Assembly: GCF_002015045.1 (NCBI RefSeq)
Contig: NZ_MUXX01000012.1
Coordinates: forward strand, 190,097 to 254,096
Direction of reading: 5' to 3'
Length of the DNA: 64,000 nt
DNA from: Haemophilus paraphrohaemolyticus
GTDB lineage: Bacteria; Pseudomonadota; Gammaproteobacteria; Enterobacterales; Pasteurellaceae
The notes under the pieces: model-generated
Database searches by the model: none
Seen by the model: the letters and a program-made list of their open reading frames with translations, nothing else
What the model was told of the DNA's origin: nothing
Made by a program: the position numbers and the translations under genes
Part shown: piece by piece, positions 9,240 to 18,636 of the stretch
Numbering within the stretch: position 1 is the first letter of the stretch
Layout: each line of letters begins with the position of its first letter

Positions 9240-9782
9240 TTAAACCACGCTATCAATCAATTCTTGGGTGGATAAAATCAACGCAAATTCTTCGTTTAAC
9301 GTTGCAATGTTGATTTTATGAACTTGGTCGGCATCAATTTCCTCACCATCTGGCATTTTTAATGGGAAGGAAGCGGTCGCATTTTCAATCAGTTTTACCA
9401 AAAAGCCGTAATTGGCTGCCATTCTGGTCGTGGTAGAAACACAATGCGGTAAAGTTAACCCCGCAATCGCTAACTCCGTAATACCTTGGCTTTTCAAATA
9501 ATCTAGCAACGCTGTGCCGATAAATGCGCTATTTACCTTTTTCTGAAAAACAGGTTCATTGGCTAATGGTTCAAACCCAGCTTGAAATGCCTGCGTTTCA
9601 CCTTGATAAAACAGCGAATTTAGGTTATCTGAAACGTGCTGAATATGAATAACCTTTCGTTTTTTTACACGAAAATGTTGCAACAATCGCAACATGTTTT
9701 GCTCTGCATTCGGATTGTTCCGCTTGCCCCATTTCGGGTCGAAAAAGGCATTTTGCACATCAATCAACATCAAGGCTTGCAT
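9240..9782 (-). CDS. Isochorismatase-like cysteine hydrolase inside the rib operon
   Basis: This 180-residue protein belongs to the cysteine-hydrolase superfamily (isochorismatase, nicotinamidase and ureidoacrylate amidohydrolase relatives). The catalytic triad can be proposed: D8 in LMLIDVQNAF, a lysine in FQKKVNSAF (about 81), and the nucleophile in LTLPHCVSTTTR (about 114). The substrate is unknown. It lies 9 bases after ribE with a strong AAGGA ribosome binding site and 26 bases before ribBA, so it is co-transcribed with riboflavin genes. It is not one of the known riboflavin enzymes. A clean-up role on a pathway side product or a vitamin-related amide is possible but only inferred. Confidence 0.85.
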   Translation of the reverse strand: MQALMLIDVQNAFFDPKWGKRNNPNAEQNMLRLLQHFRVKKRKVIHIQHVSDNLNSLFYQGETQAFQAGFEPLANEPVFQKKVNSAFIGTALLDYLKSQGITELAIAGLTLPHCVSTTTRMAANYGFLVKLIENATASFPLKMPDGEEIDADQVHKINIATLNEEFALILSTQELIDSVV

Positions 9783-9791
9783 TTTGTTTCC

Positions 9792-10442
9792 TTAAAACCC
9801 TGCATTTTTCAGAAAATCAACCGTTAATTGGCTTGGTGGATTTTCAGGTTCTTTTTTCAGTAAAAACTGCTCAATATATTTTCCGACAATGTCGTTCTCT
9901 AAATTCACTAGGCTGCCGATTTTTTTCGAGCCTAAATTCGTTTCTTTGATCGTATGCGGAATAATCGACACGCGGAACGAGGTTTCATCGGTATCGACCA
10001 CCGTCAAGCTAATTCCATCAATGGTAATTGAGCCTTTTTCGATAATATAACGCATCAATTTCGGGGTGGTTTGAATGCGATACCATATAGAATTATGGGC
10101 TGGTTTAATTTCCATAACTTCGCCTGTGCCGTCAATATGCCCTGAAACGATATGCCCACCAAAACGCCCATTTGCCGCCATTGCCCGCTCTAAATTCACG
10201 GGGCTACTTGGTTTAAGTTCACCGAGAGAAGTGCGTTTTAAGGTTTCGGACATCACGTCTGCGGTGAATTGGCTTTCGTTAAATGAAGTCACGGTTAAGC
10301 ACACACCATTCACTGCAATGCTATCGCCTAAATGCACGTCTTGTAGCACTTTACTGGCTTGAATGGTTACTACCGCAAACTCACCTTGTTTGTTGATTTG
10401 CGTAATTTTTCCCACTTCTTCGATAATGCCTGTAAACATCAT
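9792..10442 (-). CDS. ribE: Riboflavin synthase alpha subunit
   Basis: Dismutates two molecules of 6,7-dimethyl-8-ribityllumazine into riboflavin and the diaminouracil, as a trimer. The protein is an internal duplication of two lumazine-binding barrels, each opening with a recognisable motif: MFTGIIEEVG at the N terminus and the GHIVSGHIDG segment at about 100. Length about 216 residues. The first ATG (10442) overlaps the ribD stop as ATGA. The next codon is also ATG and gives the commoner N terminus MFTG. Either way it is translationally coupled to ribD. Confidence 0.96.
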   Translation of the reverse strand: MMFTGIIEEVGKITQINKQGEFAVVTIQASKVLQDVHLGDSIAVNGVCLTVTSFNESQFTADVMSETLKRTSLGELKPSSPVNLERAMAANGRFGGHIVSGHIDGTGEVMEIKPAHNSIWYRIQTTPKLMRYIIEKGSITIDGISLTVVDTDETSFRVSIIPHTIKETNLGSKKIGSLVNLENDIVGKYIEQFLLKKEPENPPSQLTVDFLKNAGF

Positions 10443-11524
10443 TCCACCTCATAATCAATCAAAATATCTTCTCCAACCATTTCCACTGAAATCAGCTTCA
10501 ACTTCACGGCTTGGGATAAATCACCAATTCCCTCGCCACCAATCGGTGTTTTTGCCTGTTTGCCACCGACCAATTTCGGGGCAATGTAACAATGCACACG
10601 GTTTACCACGCCACTTTCTAAAGCACTGAAATTAAGGCTGGAACCGCCTTCAATCAAAAGGCTGTCGATCTGCATTTCGCCGAGCTTTTGCAAAAGATCG
10701 TCTAAATCCACCTGCTTGTTTTTCGCTTTACAAACCAGCACTTCTACGCCAAGCGGTCGATATTGTTCAATCTTTTGCAAATCCTCACAAACTGTCGCAA
10801 TCACCGTACGATATTCATTCGCTGTTTGCACAAGCTGGCAATCTAACGGCGTGCGTAATTGACTGTCGCACACTACGCGAACGGGCTGTCTGGCATTCGG
10901 TATTCGGGAATTCAGCATCGGGTTATCCGCTAACACGGTTTCTACACCGACCATAATCGCACTATATTGATGGCGAGTTTCCTGCACTTTAGCGCGAGCT
11001 GTTTCGCCCGTAATCCACTTCGATTCACCCGTGCTGGTCGCGATTTTGCCGTCAGCAGTCATTGCATATTTCAGCAGTACATAAGGGCGTTTGGTTTGAA
11101 TGTAGTGGAAAAAAATCGGGTTGAGTTTATCGCACTCTTCACGCATAAAATCTTCCACTACTTCCACGCCAGCTGTTCGCAACTGCTTTACTCCTTTACC
11201 AGACACTAACGGATTCGGATCGCGAGAGCCGATAAAGACTTTTTTAATTCCACGTTCAATCAATAAATTGGAACAAGGCGGTGTACGCCCGTGATGACAA
11301 CAAGGTTCTAACGTCACATATGCGGTTGCCCCGGTGATATCAGCATTGCTATTTAAAATCGCATTGCGTTCAGCGTGCCAGCCCCCGATTTTTTCGTGGT
11401 AGCCTTCGGCAACAATTTTGCCATTTTTGACAATCACACAACCGACTAATGGATTTGGACTTGTCCAACCTCTGCCACGTTCGGCAAGGTTGATAGCACG
11501 TTGCATATATTTAATATCAGTCAT
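10439..11524 (-). CDS. ribD: Bifunctional deaminase/reductase RibD
   Basis: Second and third steps of riboflavin synthesis: deamination then NADPH reduction of the pyrimidine intermediate. The N-terminal domain has the zinc deaminase motif HAERNA (H-A-E, about residue 49) and PCCHHGRTPPC (about 73-83). The C-terminal reductase domain begins near 147 (PYVLLKYAMTADGKIA) and contains LIEGGS. The 361 residues are normal. First gene of the operon, behind an FMN riboswitch and terminator. It shares a 4-base ATGA overlap with ribE. Confidence 0.96.
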   Translation of the reverse strand: MTDIKYMQRAINLAERGRGWTSPNPLVGCVIVKNGKIVAEGYHEKIGGWHAERNAILNSNADITGATAYVTLEPCCHHGRTPPCSNLLIERGIKKVFIGSRDPNPLVSGKGVKQLRTAGVEVVEDFMREECDKLNPIFFHYIQTKRPYVLLKYAMTADGKIATSTGESKWITGETARAKVQETRHQYSAIMVGVETVLADNPMLNSRIPNARQPVRVVCDSQLRTPLDCQLVQTANEYRTVIATVCEDLQKIEQYRPLGVEVLVCKAKNKQVDLDDLLQKLGEMQIDSLLIEGGSSLNFSALESGVVNRVHCYIAPKLVGGKQAKTPIGGEGIGDLSQAVKLKLISVEMVGEDILIDYEVE

Positions 11525-11546
11525 ACATTATATTTATAAAATAGAT

Positions 11547-11611
11547 TTGTAGGGGGCACATGCCCTCTTTATTCAAGGCAGGATTAGACGTGTACAACAC
11601 GCCTCTACAAT
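11547..11611. repeat. REPIN-like inverted dimer in the ribD leader
   Basis: The left end reads TTGTAGGGG with hairpin GGGCA-ca-TGCCC. The right end reads hairpin CGTGT-aca-ACACG then CCTCTACAA, the inverted copy of the head. The element lies between the riboswitch terminator and the ribD start, so it is transcribed as part of the leader. Confidence 0.5.
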
Positions 11612-11626
11612 GCTAGATAGAAATAA

Positions 11627-11656
11627 AAGCCTTGAAATCTCACGATCTCAAGGCTT
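11627..11656 (-). terminator. Riboswitch expression-platform terminator
   Basis: On the minus strand, AAGCCTTGA and TCAAGGCTT form a 9-bp stem with a 12-base loop, followed by TTATTTCT. It lies after the FMN aptamer and before ribD, where a ligand-controlled terminator is expected. Confidence 0.7.
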
Positions 11657-11703
11657 GCAAAAAAGACATAGAAAACCACCGCTTGCACGGGGTTGTTTTT
11701 ACG

Positions 11704-11825
11704 CTCTTCTTCCATCCAGACTATACTGTCGGTACTGGAGTTTCACCAGTTCCTGCCAAGTGTTTTGCTTAGCTCGCGGACTTTACCGCCGATCGGGAAT
11801 TTCACCCTGCCCTGAAGATTTATAA
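11704..11825 (-). ncRNA. FMN riboswitch (RFN element)
   Basis: Read on the minus strand it has the invariant FMN aptamer blocks in order: AGGGCAGGGTGAAATTCCC, GATCGGCGGTAAAG, TCCGCGAGC, a variable arm, CTGGTGAAACTCCAG, and CCGACAGTATAGTCTGGATG. It precedes ribD-ribE-hydrolase-ribBA-ribH. A terminator hairpin 50 bases further supports control by premature termination. This and the following terminator and repeat account for most of the 451-base gap 11525-11975. Confidence 0.95.
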
Positions 11826-11888
11826 ATTACTAAGGATTTTGCTCGTATTTAGCAAGAATGTCAAGCCGTATGTTATTCATTGCACTTA

Positions 11889-11913
11889 TTGAAAAAGTTA
11901 ATAAAATCCCCTT
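11889..11913 (+). promoter_or_regulatory. Heat-shock (sigma32-like) promoter of lon
   Basis: TTGAAA (11889-11894), a 13-base spacer, then CCCCTT (11908-11913) resemble the sigma32 consensus TTGAAA-N13-CCCCAT. It lies about 60 bases before the lon ATG. lon is a standard heat-shock gene in gammaproteobacteria. Confidence 0.5.
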
Positions 11914-11975
11914 GTTTTTCCATTTTTAAGCCTCATAATGAGAAATTATTTTGAAGTCAAAGAGAGAGCAAATTT

Positions 11976-14378
11976 ATGGCGCCAAGAAAAAAGAAAACTA
12001 TTGCATTGCCACTTTTGCCACTACGTGATGTAGTGGTGTTCCCGAATATGGTAATGCCATTATTCGTTGGGCGTGAAAAGTCGGTACTTGCACTGCGTGC
12101 TGCGATGGATGCGAACAAGCAGCTGTTTCTTGTTACCCAAAAAGATCCGCGAAATGAAAATCCGACATTAGATGATATTTATGACATTGGTGTAACGGCA
12201 AACATTATCCAGATGCTAAACCTGCCAGATGGTACGGTAAAAGTGTTAGTGGAAGGTCAAACTCGTGCAAAAATTGAGAAAGCTCACGATGATGAATCGG
12301 GTTTTTGGTCGGAATTAAGTGTGATTGAAACAACGGATAATGTTGAATCTGAAGAGTTAGATGCACTGGCGAAAACTACTTTTGCCGAGTTCGAAAATTA
12401 CGTTAAAAATAACAAAAAGATTCCTGCTGAGATTTTAGTTAAATTACAAAAAATTACCGATCAAGAACGTTTAGTTGATACGATTTCAGCCAATCTTTTA
12501 ACGCCGGTTGCGAAAAAACAAGAGCTTTTAGAAGAAAGTAGCTTGCTCAAACGTTTTGAAACCTTATTGATCGCAATGGCAACCGAACTTGATTCAATGC
12601 AGATGGATAGCCGTATTCGTGCTCGTGTAAAAGAGCAGATGGAAAAAAATCAGCGTGATTACTATCTAAACGAGCAAATCAAAGCGATCCAAAAAGAGCT
12701 AGGCAATAACGAAGATGTTGAGCAGAGCGAGCTAGATAAACTTAAAGCGAAAATTGATGAAGCTAAATTGCCTGCCGAAGTATTGGAAAAAACCGAAGCG
12801 GAATTTAAAAAGCTCAAAGTGATGCCACAAAGCTCGTCTGAAGCGGCAGTTATTCGAGGTTATATCGACTGGATTTTACAAATGCCGTGGCATAAAAAAT
12901 CGGCGGTTAAAAAGGATTTAGCGAAAGCCCAAGAGGTTTTAGATAAAGATCATTACGGCTTAGAGCGTGTGAAAGAACGCATCGTGGAATATCTTGCGGT
13001 GCAAAGCCGTTTGAACAAGTTAAAAGGCCCAATTCTCTGTTTGGTCGGTCCACCTGGGGTGGGGAAAACCTCGCTTGGTCAATCCATTGCAAATGCAACG
13101 GGGCGTAAATATGTGCGTATGGCGTTAGGTGGCGTGCGTGATGAGGCAGAAATTCGCGGGCATCGTCGTACTTACATCGGCTCAATGCCTGGCTCATTGA
13201 TGATGAAAATGGCAAAAGTAGGCGTGAAAAATCCGCTCTTCTTGCTCGATGAAATTGACAAAATGGCACAAGATATGCGTGGCGACCCTGCTTCTGCATT
13301 ATTGGAAGTGTTAGATCCAGAACAAAACAAAGCGTTCAACGATCACTATTTAGAAGTGGATTATGATTTGTCTGATGTGATGTTCGTTGCAACTTCGAAC
13401 TCAATGAACATTCCGCCTGCGTTATTAGACCGTATGGAAGTCATTCGTCTTTCAGGTTATACCGAAGATGAAAAACTACACATTGCACGTGAGCATCTAA
13501 TTGCGAAACAGCAAGAAAACAACGGCTTGAAACAAGGTGAATTGACCATTGAAGATAGTGCAATTATGAGCATTATTCGCTACTATACCCGTGAAGCGGG
13601 TGTGCGTAACCTTGAGCGTGAAATTGCTAAAATCTGCCGTAAAGCCGTGAAAGCACTGGTGTTGGATAAAAAATTAAAATCTATTACCGTGAACGAAGAT
13701 AACATTACCGATTACCTCGGCGTGAAACGTTTTGACTACGGCAAAATGGACAACCAAAACCGCATTGGTGAGGTGACAGGTTTAGCGTGGACAGAAGTGG
13801 GTGGTGATTTGTTAACGATTGAAACTGCCTCTGTACCAGGCAAAGGCAAATTCTCTTACACTGGCTCATTGGGCGATGTGATGAAAGAGTCTATCCAAGC
13901 GGCAATGATGGTAGTACGTGCGCGTGCCGATAAACTTGGCATTGCAGACGACTTCCACGAGAAACGCGATATTCACGTTCACGTTCCAGATGGTGCAACG
14001 CCGAAAGATGGTCCAAGTGCAGGTATTGCAATGTGTACTGCGTTAATTTCGAGTCTCACAGGCAACCCTGTGCGTAAAGAAGTGGCAATGACAGGTGAAA
14101 TCAGCTTGCGTGGTAAAGTGTTACCAATCGGTGGTTTAAAAGAGAAACTCTTGGCAGCACATCGTGGCGGTATTACTACCGTGATTATTCCAAAAGAGAA
14201 CGAAAAAGACTTGGAAGAGATTCCAGCAAATGCGAAAGCTGCACTTTCGATTTACCCGGTGGAAACCATTGATGAAGTCTTGGCAATCGCTCTTGAAAAT
14301 CCACCGCTTGGTATTGAAATTGTGCCGAGTAAAGCGGTAAAAGTGAAGAAAACAACGAGAGCGAAGGCGATTCAATAA
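11976..14378 (+). CDS. lon: ATP-dependent Lon protease
   Basis: Hexameric AAA+ serine protease that degrades misfolded and short-lived regulatory proteins. The 800 residues are typical for LonA. Seen in order: N-terminal substrate domain (LPLLPLRDVVVFPNMV), coiled coil with NEQIKAIQKELG (about 226-237), Walker A GPPGVGKT (about 355), Walker B LFLLDEIDK, and the protease domain with the Ser-Lys dyad (DGPSAGIAM, then the lysine in RGKVLPIGGLKEK). The start ATG follows AGAGAGAGC. It is transcribed alone behind a heat-shock-like promoter and ends at a strong hairpin. Confidence 0.98.
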   Translation: MAPRKKKTIALPLLPLRDVVVFPNMVMPLFVGREKSVLALRAAMDANKQLFLVTQKDPRNENPTLDDIYDIGVTANIIQMLNLPDGTVKVLVEGQTRAKIEKAHDDESGFWSELSVIETTDNVESEELDALAKTTFAEFENYVKNNKKIPAEILVKLQKITDQERLVDTISANLLTPVAKKQELLEESSLLKRFETLLIAMATELDSMQMDSRIRARVKEQMEKNQRDYYLNEQIKAIQKELGNNEDVEQSELDKLKAKIDEAKLPAEVLEKTEAEFKKLKVMPQSSSEAAVIRGYIDWILQMPWHKKSAVKKDLAKAQEVLDKDHYGLERVKERIVEYLAVQSRLNKLKGPILCLVGPPGVGKTSLGQSIANATGRKYVRMALGGVRDEAEIRGHRRTYIGSMPGSLMMKMAKVGVKNPLFLLDEIDKMAQDMRGDPASALLEVLDPEQNKAFNDHYLEVDYDLSDVMFVATSNSMNIPPALLDRMEVIRLSGYTEDEKLHIAREHLIAKQQENNGLKQGELTIEDSAIMSIIRYYTREAGVRNLEREIAKICRKAVKALVLDKKLKSITVNEDNITDYLGVKRFDYGKMDNQNRIGEVTGLAWTEVGGDLLTIETASVPGKGKFSYTGSLGDVMKESIQAAMMVVRARADKLGIADDFHEKRDIHVHVPDGATPKDGPSAGIAMCTALISSLTGNPVRKEVAMTGEISLRGKVLPIGGLKEKLLAAHRGGITTVIIPKENEKDLEEIPANAKAALSIYPVETIDEVLAIALENPPLGIEIVPSKAVKVKKTTRAKAIQ

Positions 14379-14388
14379 GCTCTAAAGC

Positions 14389-14424
14389 AAAATCCCTCAA
14401 TATCAGTTGATATTGAGGGATTTT
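14389..14424. terminator. Strong terminator after lon
   Basis: A 16-bp perfect stem, AAAATCCCTCAATATC with its complement, around AGTT. The A-rich left and T-rich right ends allow action in both directions, between lon and the converging uvrA. Confidence 0.85.
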
Positions 14425-14494
14425 AGGTCTCATAGGATGAGAAATGACATTGTAGAGATAAATTACTTACAATGCCATTTTTAATCTTTAAGTT

Positions 14495-17323
14495 CTATCT
14501 CTTCGCTAAAATTTCTTTTAAAAATCTTGCCGTATGCGATTTTTTATCTTTAGCGACTTGTTCTGGTGTGCCTGTGACAATAATTTGTCCACCGCCAGAA
14601 CCGCCCTCTGGGCCTAAATCGACAATCCAGTCTGCAGTTTTAATCACATCTAAATTATGCTCAATCACCACAATCGTATTGCCTTGATCGCGCAGTTTAT
14701 GCAGCACCGAAAGAAGCTGTTTAATATCAGCAAAATGTAAACCTGTAGTTGGTTCGTCCAAGATATAAAGCGTTTTGCCTGTATCGCGTTTGGAAAGCTC
14801 GGTTGCAAGTTTTACCCGCTGAGCCTCACCGCCCGAAAGCGTGGTTGAAGATTGCCCTAAACGAATGTAAGAAAGCCCTACATCCATTAAGGTTTGTAAT
14901 TTTCGTGCAATGGCAGGAATCGCATCAAAGAACTCACGGGCTTCTTCTACCGTCATATCCAACACTTGATGGATCGTTTTGCCTTTATAACGAATTTCTA
15001 GTGTTTCACGGTTGTAGCGTTTTCCTTTACAATGGTCGCAAGGCACATACACATCTGGTAAGAAGTGCATTTCCACCTTAATTACACCATCACCTTGACA
15101 CGCCTCACAGCGCCCACCACGCACATTAAAGCTGAAACGCCCAACGTTATAACCACGAGCACGAGCCTCTTGCGTGCCTGCAAACAACTCGCGAATTGGG
15201 GTGAATAAGCCTGTGTAAGTCGCAGGGTTTGAACGCGGGGTTCGTCCAATCGGGCTTTGGTCAATGTCGATGACTTTATCGAAATATGATAAGCCTTCAA
15301 TGCTATCGTAAGGGGCAACATCGCTGCGTTCAGCTCGGTTTAATGCATTTTGTGCTAGTGGGAATAAGGTGTCGTTAATCAAGGTTGATTTACCTGAGCC
15401 CGAAACTCCCGTAATACAAGTGAACAAACCAACTGGCACATCTAACTGCACACCTTTAAGGTTATTACCTCTCGCCCCTTTTAAAGTCAGTACCTTGCTT
15501 GCATCATAAGGCATACGTTTTGCAGGAATTTCAATTTTCTGTTTGCCTGATAAGAATTGCCCCGTAAGCGACTCTTCCACCTGCATAATTTCTTCTGCTG
15601 TTCCCTGTGCAATAACATTACCGCCGTGTACCCCCGCACCAGGTCCAATATCTACGATATGATCCGCCGCACGAATAGCATCTTCATCATGCTCAACCAC
15701 AATCACCGTATTGCCTAAATTACGCAGATGAATCAATGTGTTTAACAAACGTTCGTTGTCGCGTTGGTGCAAGCCTATGGAAGGCTCATCCAACACATAC
15801 ATCACACCCACTAAGCCTGCTCCAATTTGACTTGCCAAACGAATCCGTTGAGCCTCACCGCCCGAGAGCGTTTCTGCCGAACGAGAAAGCGAGAGATAAT
15901 TCAAGCCAACATTGACAAGGAAAGACAAACGCTCACGAATTTCTTTGAGAATTTTCTCTGCAATTTTGGCTCGCTGACCTGAAAGTTCAAGTGCTTCGAA
16001 GAACTCCAACGCTTCGCCAATAGATTTCTCTGCTACCATCGGCAAGTTGGTTTTCTCTAAAAAAACATAACGAGCCTCACGGCGTAAGCGTGAACCACCG
16101 CAATCCAAACACGGGCGGTTGTTGATATATTTCGTCAACTCTTCCCGTACCGCATTCGATTCAGTTTCTTTATAGCGGCGAGCCATATTGTTTAACACGC
16201 CTTCGAATGCATGCTTACGTTTAATTTTATCGCCACGATCATTCACATAAACAAACTCAATTTCCTCTTTCGAGCCATTCAAAATGATGTTTTGGAATTT
16301 CTTGCTTAACTGGCTAAACGGGGCTTCTAGATCAAAATCGTAATGATACGCCACCGATTTCAACAAGCCAAAATAGTAGAAACTTCTGCGATCCCAGCCC
16401 TTAATTGCACCGCTTGCAAGCGATACATCAGGATTTTGCACCACTTTATTGGGGTCAAAAAACTGCTCTACGCCCAAACCATCACAAGTTGGGCATGCAC
16501 CTGCTGGGTTGTTGAACGAGAACAAGCGAGGCTCTAGTTCGTGCAACGAATAACCACAATGCGGACAAGCAAATGAAGAAGAAAAAACCAACTCTTCTGC
16601 GGTTGGGGCGTCCATATCCGCAATCACTGCGGTTGAACCCGATAAATCTAATGCGGTTTCAAACGACTCTGCCAAGCGAGTTTTGATATCTTCACGTACT
16701 TTGAAGCGATCTACTACCACCTCGATAGTGTGTTTTTTCTGTAATTCTAACTTCGGCGGATCAGACAAGTCGCAAATTTCGCCATCAATACGAGCTCGAA
16801 TGTAACCATTAGCAGTTAAATTTTCTAAAAGTTTTACGTGTTCGCCTTTGCGATCTTTAACCACCGGTGCAAGCAACATTAAACGTTTGCCCTCAGGCTC
16901 TTCTAATACGCGGTCAACCATTTGTGAAATGGTTTGAGCCGTGAGCGGAATATCGTGATCTGGGCAACGTGGTTCCCCCACACGTGCAAATAATAAACGC
17001 AAATAGTCGTGAATTTCGGTTACCGTGCCCACAGTTGAACGCGGGTTGTGGGAAGTAGATTTTTGCTCAATGGAAATTGCAGGCGAAAGCCCTTCGATAT
17101 GATCCACATCAGGCTTTTCCATTAAAGAGAGGAATTGGCGAGCATAGGCAGAAAGGCTCTCCACATAGCGACGTTGCCCTTCAGCATAGAGCGTATCAAA
17201 TGCCAAAGAAGACTTACCCGAACCAGACAAGCCAGTAATCACGATAAATTTATCTCGTGGTAAAATCAGATTGATATTTTTTAGGTTATGGGTTCTCGCC
17301 CCACGAATGTCGATTTGCTTCAT
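14495..17323 (-). CDS. uvrA: Excinuclease ABC subunit A
   Basis: DNA-damage recognition ATPase of nucleotide excision repair, acting as a dimer with UvrB. The 942 residues match the family. Two ABC modules are visible: first Walker [10 protein letters not shown] (about 31-39) with signature [12 protein letters not shown], second Walker [10 protein letters not shown] (about 640) with [12 protein letters not shown]. Each is interrupted by zinc-binding cysteine pairs ([19 protein letters not shown] and [19 protein letters not shown]). It is divergent from ssb with a LexA box between them, so SOS induction is expected. Confidence 0.98.
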   Translation of the reverse strand: MKQIDIRGARTHNLKNINLILPRDKFIVITGLSGSGKSSLAFDTLYAEGQRRYVESLSAYARQFLSLMEKPDVDHIEGLSPAISIEQKSTSHNPRSTVGTVTEIHDYLRLLFARVGEPRCPDHDIPLTAQTISQMVDRVLEEPEGKRLMLLAPVVKDRKGEHVKLLENLTANGYIRARIDGEICDLSDPPKLELQKKHTIEVVVDRFKVREDIKTRLAESFETALDLSGSTAVIADMDAPTAEELVFSSSFACPHCGYSLHELEPRLFSFNNPAGACPTCDGLGVEQFFDPNKVVQNPDVSLASGAIKGWDRRSFYYFGLLKSVAYHYDFDLEAPFSQLSKKFQNIILNGSKEEIEFVYVNDRGDKIKRKHAFEGVLNNMARRYKETESNAVREELTKYINNRPCLDCGGSRLRREARYVFLEKTNLPMVAEKSIGEALEFFEALELSGQRAKIAEKILKEIRERLSFLVNVGLNYLSLSRSAETLSGGEAQRIRLASQIGAGLVGVMYVLDEPSIGLHQRDNERLLNTLIHLRNLGNTVIVVEHDEDAIRAADHIVDIGPGAGVHGGNVIAQGTAEEIMQVEESLTGQFLSGKQKIEIPAKRMPYDASKVLTLKGARGNNLKGVQLDVPVGLFTCITGVSGSGKSTLINDTLFPLAQNALNRAERSDVAPYDSIEGLSYFDKVIDIDQSPIGRTPRSNPATYTGLFTPIRELFAGTQEARARGYNVGRFSFNVRGGRCEACQGDGVIKVEMHFLPDVYVPCDHCKGKRYNRETLEIRYKGKTIHQVLDMTVEEAREFFDAIPAIARKLQTLMDVGLSYIRLGQSSTTLSGGEAQRVKLATELSKRDTGKTLYILDEPTTGLHFADIKQLLSVLHKLRDQGNTIVVIEHNLDVIKTADWIVDLGPEGGSGGGQIIVTGTPEQVAKDKKSHTARFLKEILAKR

Positions 17324-17378
17324 ACGATCCCTTAAAGTATAGGTGGGAATTTTTTCACATTATATACTAAAAATAACG

Positions 17379-17394
17379 CTGTACAAAATATCAG
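17379..17394. promoter_or_regulatory. LexA (SOS) box between uvrA and ssb
   Basis: CTGTACAAAATATCAG has the CTG-N10-CAG form of the gammaproteobacterial SOS box, with an A/T-rich centre. Its place in the uvrA/ssb divergent promoter region is the same as in E. coli, where LexA controls both genes. Confidence 0.75.
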
Positions 17395-17472
17395 TTTATT
17401 CTAGCTTTTTAGTTTGAAAGCGGTTAAAATGCCACTCAATTTTGTAATTCTAATTCAAGCTAAGAGGATTTT

Positions 17473-18012
17473 ATGGCTGGAGTAAATAAAGTAATTATTG
17501 TGGGCAATTTAGGCAATGATCCTGAAATGCGTACTATGCCAAATGGCGAAGCAGTGGCAAATATTAGCGTCGCAACCAGTGAAAGTTGGACTGACAAAAA
17601 TACAGGCGAACGCCGTGAAGCGACTGAATGGCACCGTATTGTATTCTATCGTCGCCAAGCAGAAGTAGCTGGTCAATACCTCCGCAAAGGCTCACAAGTG
17701 TATGTTGAAGGTCGCTTAAAAACCCGTAAATGGCAAGACCAAAATGGTCAAGACCGCTACACAACTGAAATTCAAGGTGATGTATTACAAATGTTAGGTA
17801 GCCGCAACCAAGGTGGTGAAATGGGCGGTCAAGGCGGTTGGAGCCAATCTAACAACCAAGGTGGCAACTGGAACCAAGCACCAGCATCAAATAACTACAA
17901 CCAAGGTAATAGTTACAATAACAACTATTCACAAACGGCATCCAAACCAGTGGCGAAACCAGCACAAGCTGAACCGCCAATGGATAATTTTGATGATGAT
18001 ATTCCATTTTAA
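17473..18012 (+). CDS. ssb: Single-stranded DNA-binding protein
   Basis: Tetrameric SSB that coats single-stranded DNA in replication, repair and recombination. The N-terminal OB fold (about 1-110) starts [17 protein letters not shown] and contains EWHRIVFY. It is followed by a Gly/Asn/Gln-rich disordered linker (about 113-160) and the conserved acidic tip DDDIPF that docks partner proteins. The 179 residues are normal. ATG 17473 has an AGAGGA ribosome binding site. Divergent from uvrA and probably SOS-responsive. Its terminator is shared with the converging dcd. Confidence 0.98.
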   Translation: MAGVNKVIIVGNLGNDPEMRTMPNGEAVANISVATSESWTDKNTGERREATEWHRIVFYRRQAEVAGQYLRKGSQVYVEGRLKTRKWQDQNGQDRYTTEIQGDVLQMLGSRNQGGEMGGQGGWSQSNNQGGNWNQAPASNNYNQGNSYNNNYSQTASKPVAKPAQAEPPMDNFDDDIPF

Positions 18013-18022
18013 TTATATAAAG

Positions 18023-18046
18023 AAAACCCAGCTTAAGCTGGGTTTT
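18023..18046. terminator. Terminator between ssb and dcd
   Basis: AAAACCCAGCTT and AAGCTGGGTTTT form a 12-bp palindrome followed by TTTG. It lies just beyond the ssb stop codon. The symmetry would also allow use by the reverse dcd transcript. Confidence 0.8.
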
Positions 18047-18053
18047 TTTGTAT

Positions 18054-18635
18054 CTAGTCCTCATTAATCCGACTTGACACCGCACTTTGCTGATTTTTAT
18101 ATTTTGCATCTTTGCGAGCATTGTATGGTTTTCTAGCGTGCCCGCTTAAAACTTCAAAACTTAATGCTCCGATAGCCATATTGGGGCGAAGTGCAAGCGG
18201 TAATTTTCCTGCATTGAAAAACTCAAGCACAATACGCCCCTCCCAACCTGGATCGATGCGGTGAGCTGTCACGTGAACCATTAAGCCAAGGCGTGCTAGT
18301 GAAGAGCGACCATCTAGCCAACCAACGATGTTGGAAGGCAATTTTACTGATTCAAGAGTAACGGATAAGGCTAACTCTCCAGGATGAAGGAAAAAGGCTT
18401 CATCATCGCCGATAATAATTTCCTCACTCATTACCCGTTCAAGCTGTGCAGTTACCGCTTCACGTGGGCCACTGACATCAATATAAGGCGTTGAATGCTC
18501 GCGGAAAATACGGAATGAGTTGCCTAAACGAACATCAACGGTCGCTCCCGAAATTTTATCATTCGCTGGGCGTGGGGTAATTTCGATTAAGCCTTCATCT
18601 AAATAACGCTCAATGTCGGTATCACACAGACGCAT
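18054..18635 (-). CDS. dcd: dCTP deaminase
   Basis: Deaminates dCTP to dUTP, the main route to dTTP in many gammaproteobacteria. The 193 residues equal the usual length. Visible family features: [13 protein letters not shown] terminus, the [11 protein letters not shown] segment, the active-site [11 protein letters not shown] (about 110-120), and [15 protein letters not shown] with the catalytic glutamate. The start codon lies 1 base after the udk stop, so the two genes form a tight pyrimidine-nucleotide pair. Confidence 0.97.
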   Translation of the reverse strand: MRLCDTDIERYLDEGLIEITPRPANDKISGATVDVRLGNSFRIFREHSTPYIDVSGPREAVTAQLERVMSEEIIIGDDEAFFLHPGELALSVTLESVKLPSNIVGWLDGRSSLARLGLMVHVTAHRIDPGWEGRIVLEFFNAGKLPLALRPNMAIGALSFEVLSGHARKPYNARKDAKYKNQQSAVSSRINED

Positions 18636-18636
18636 C

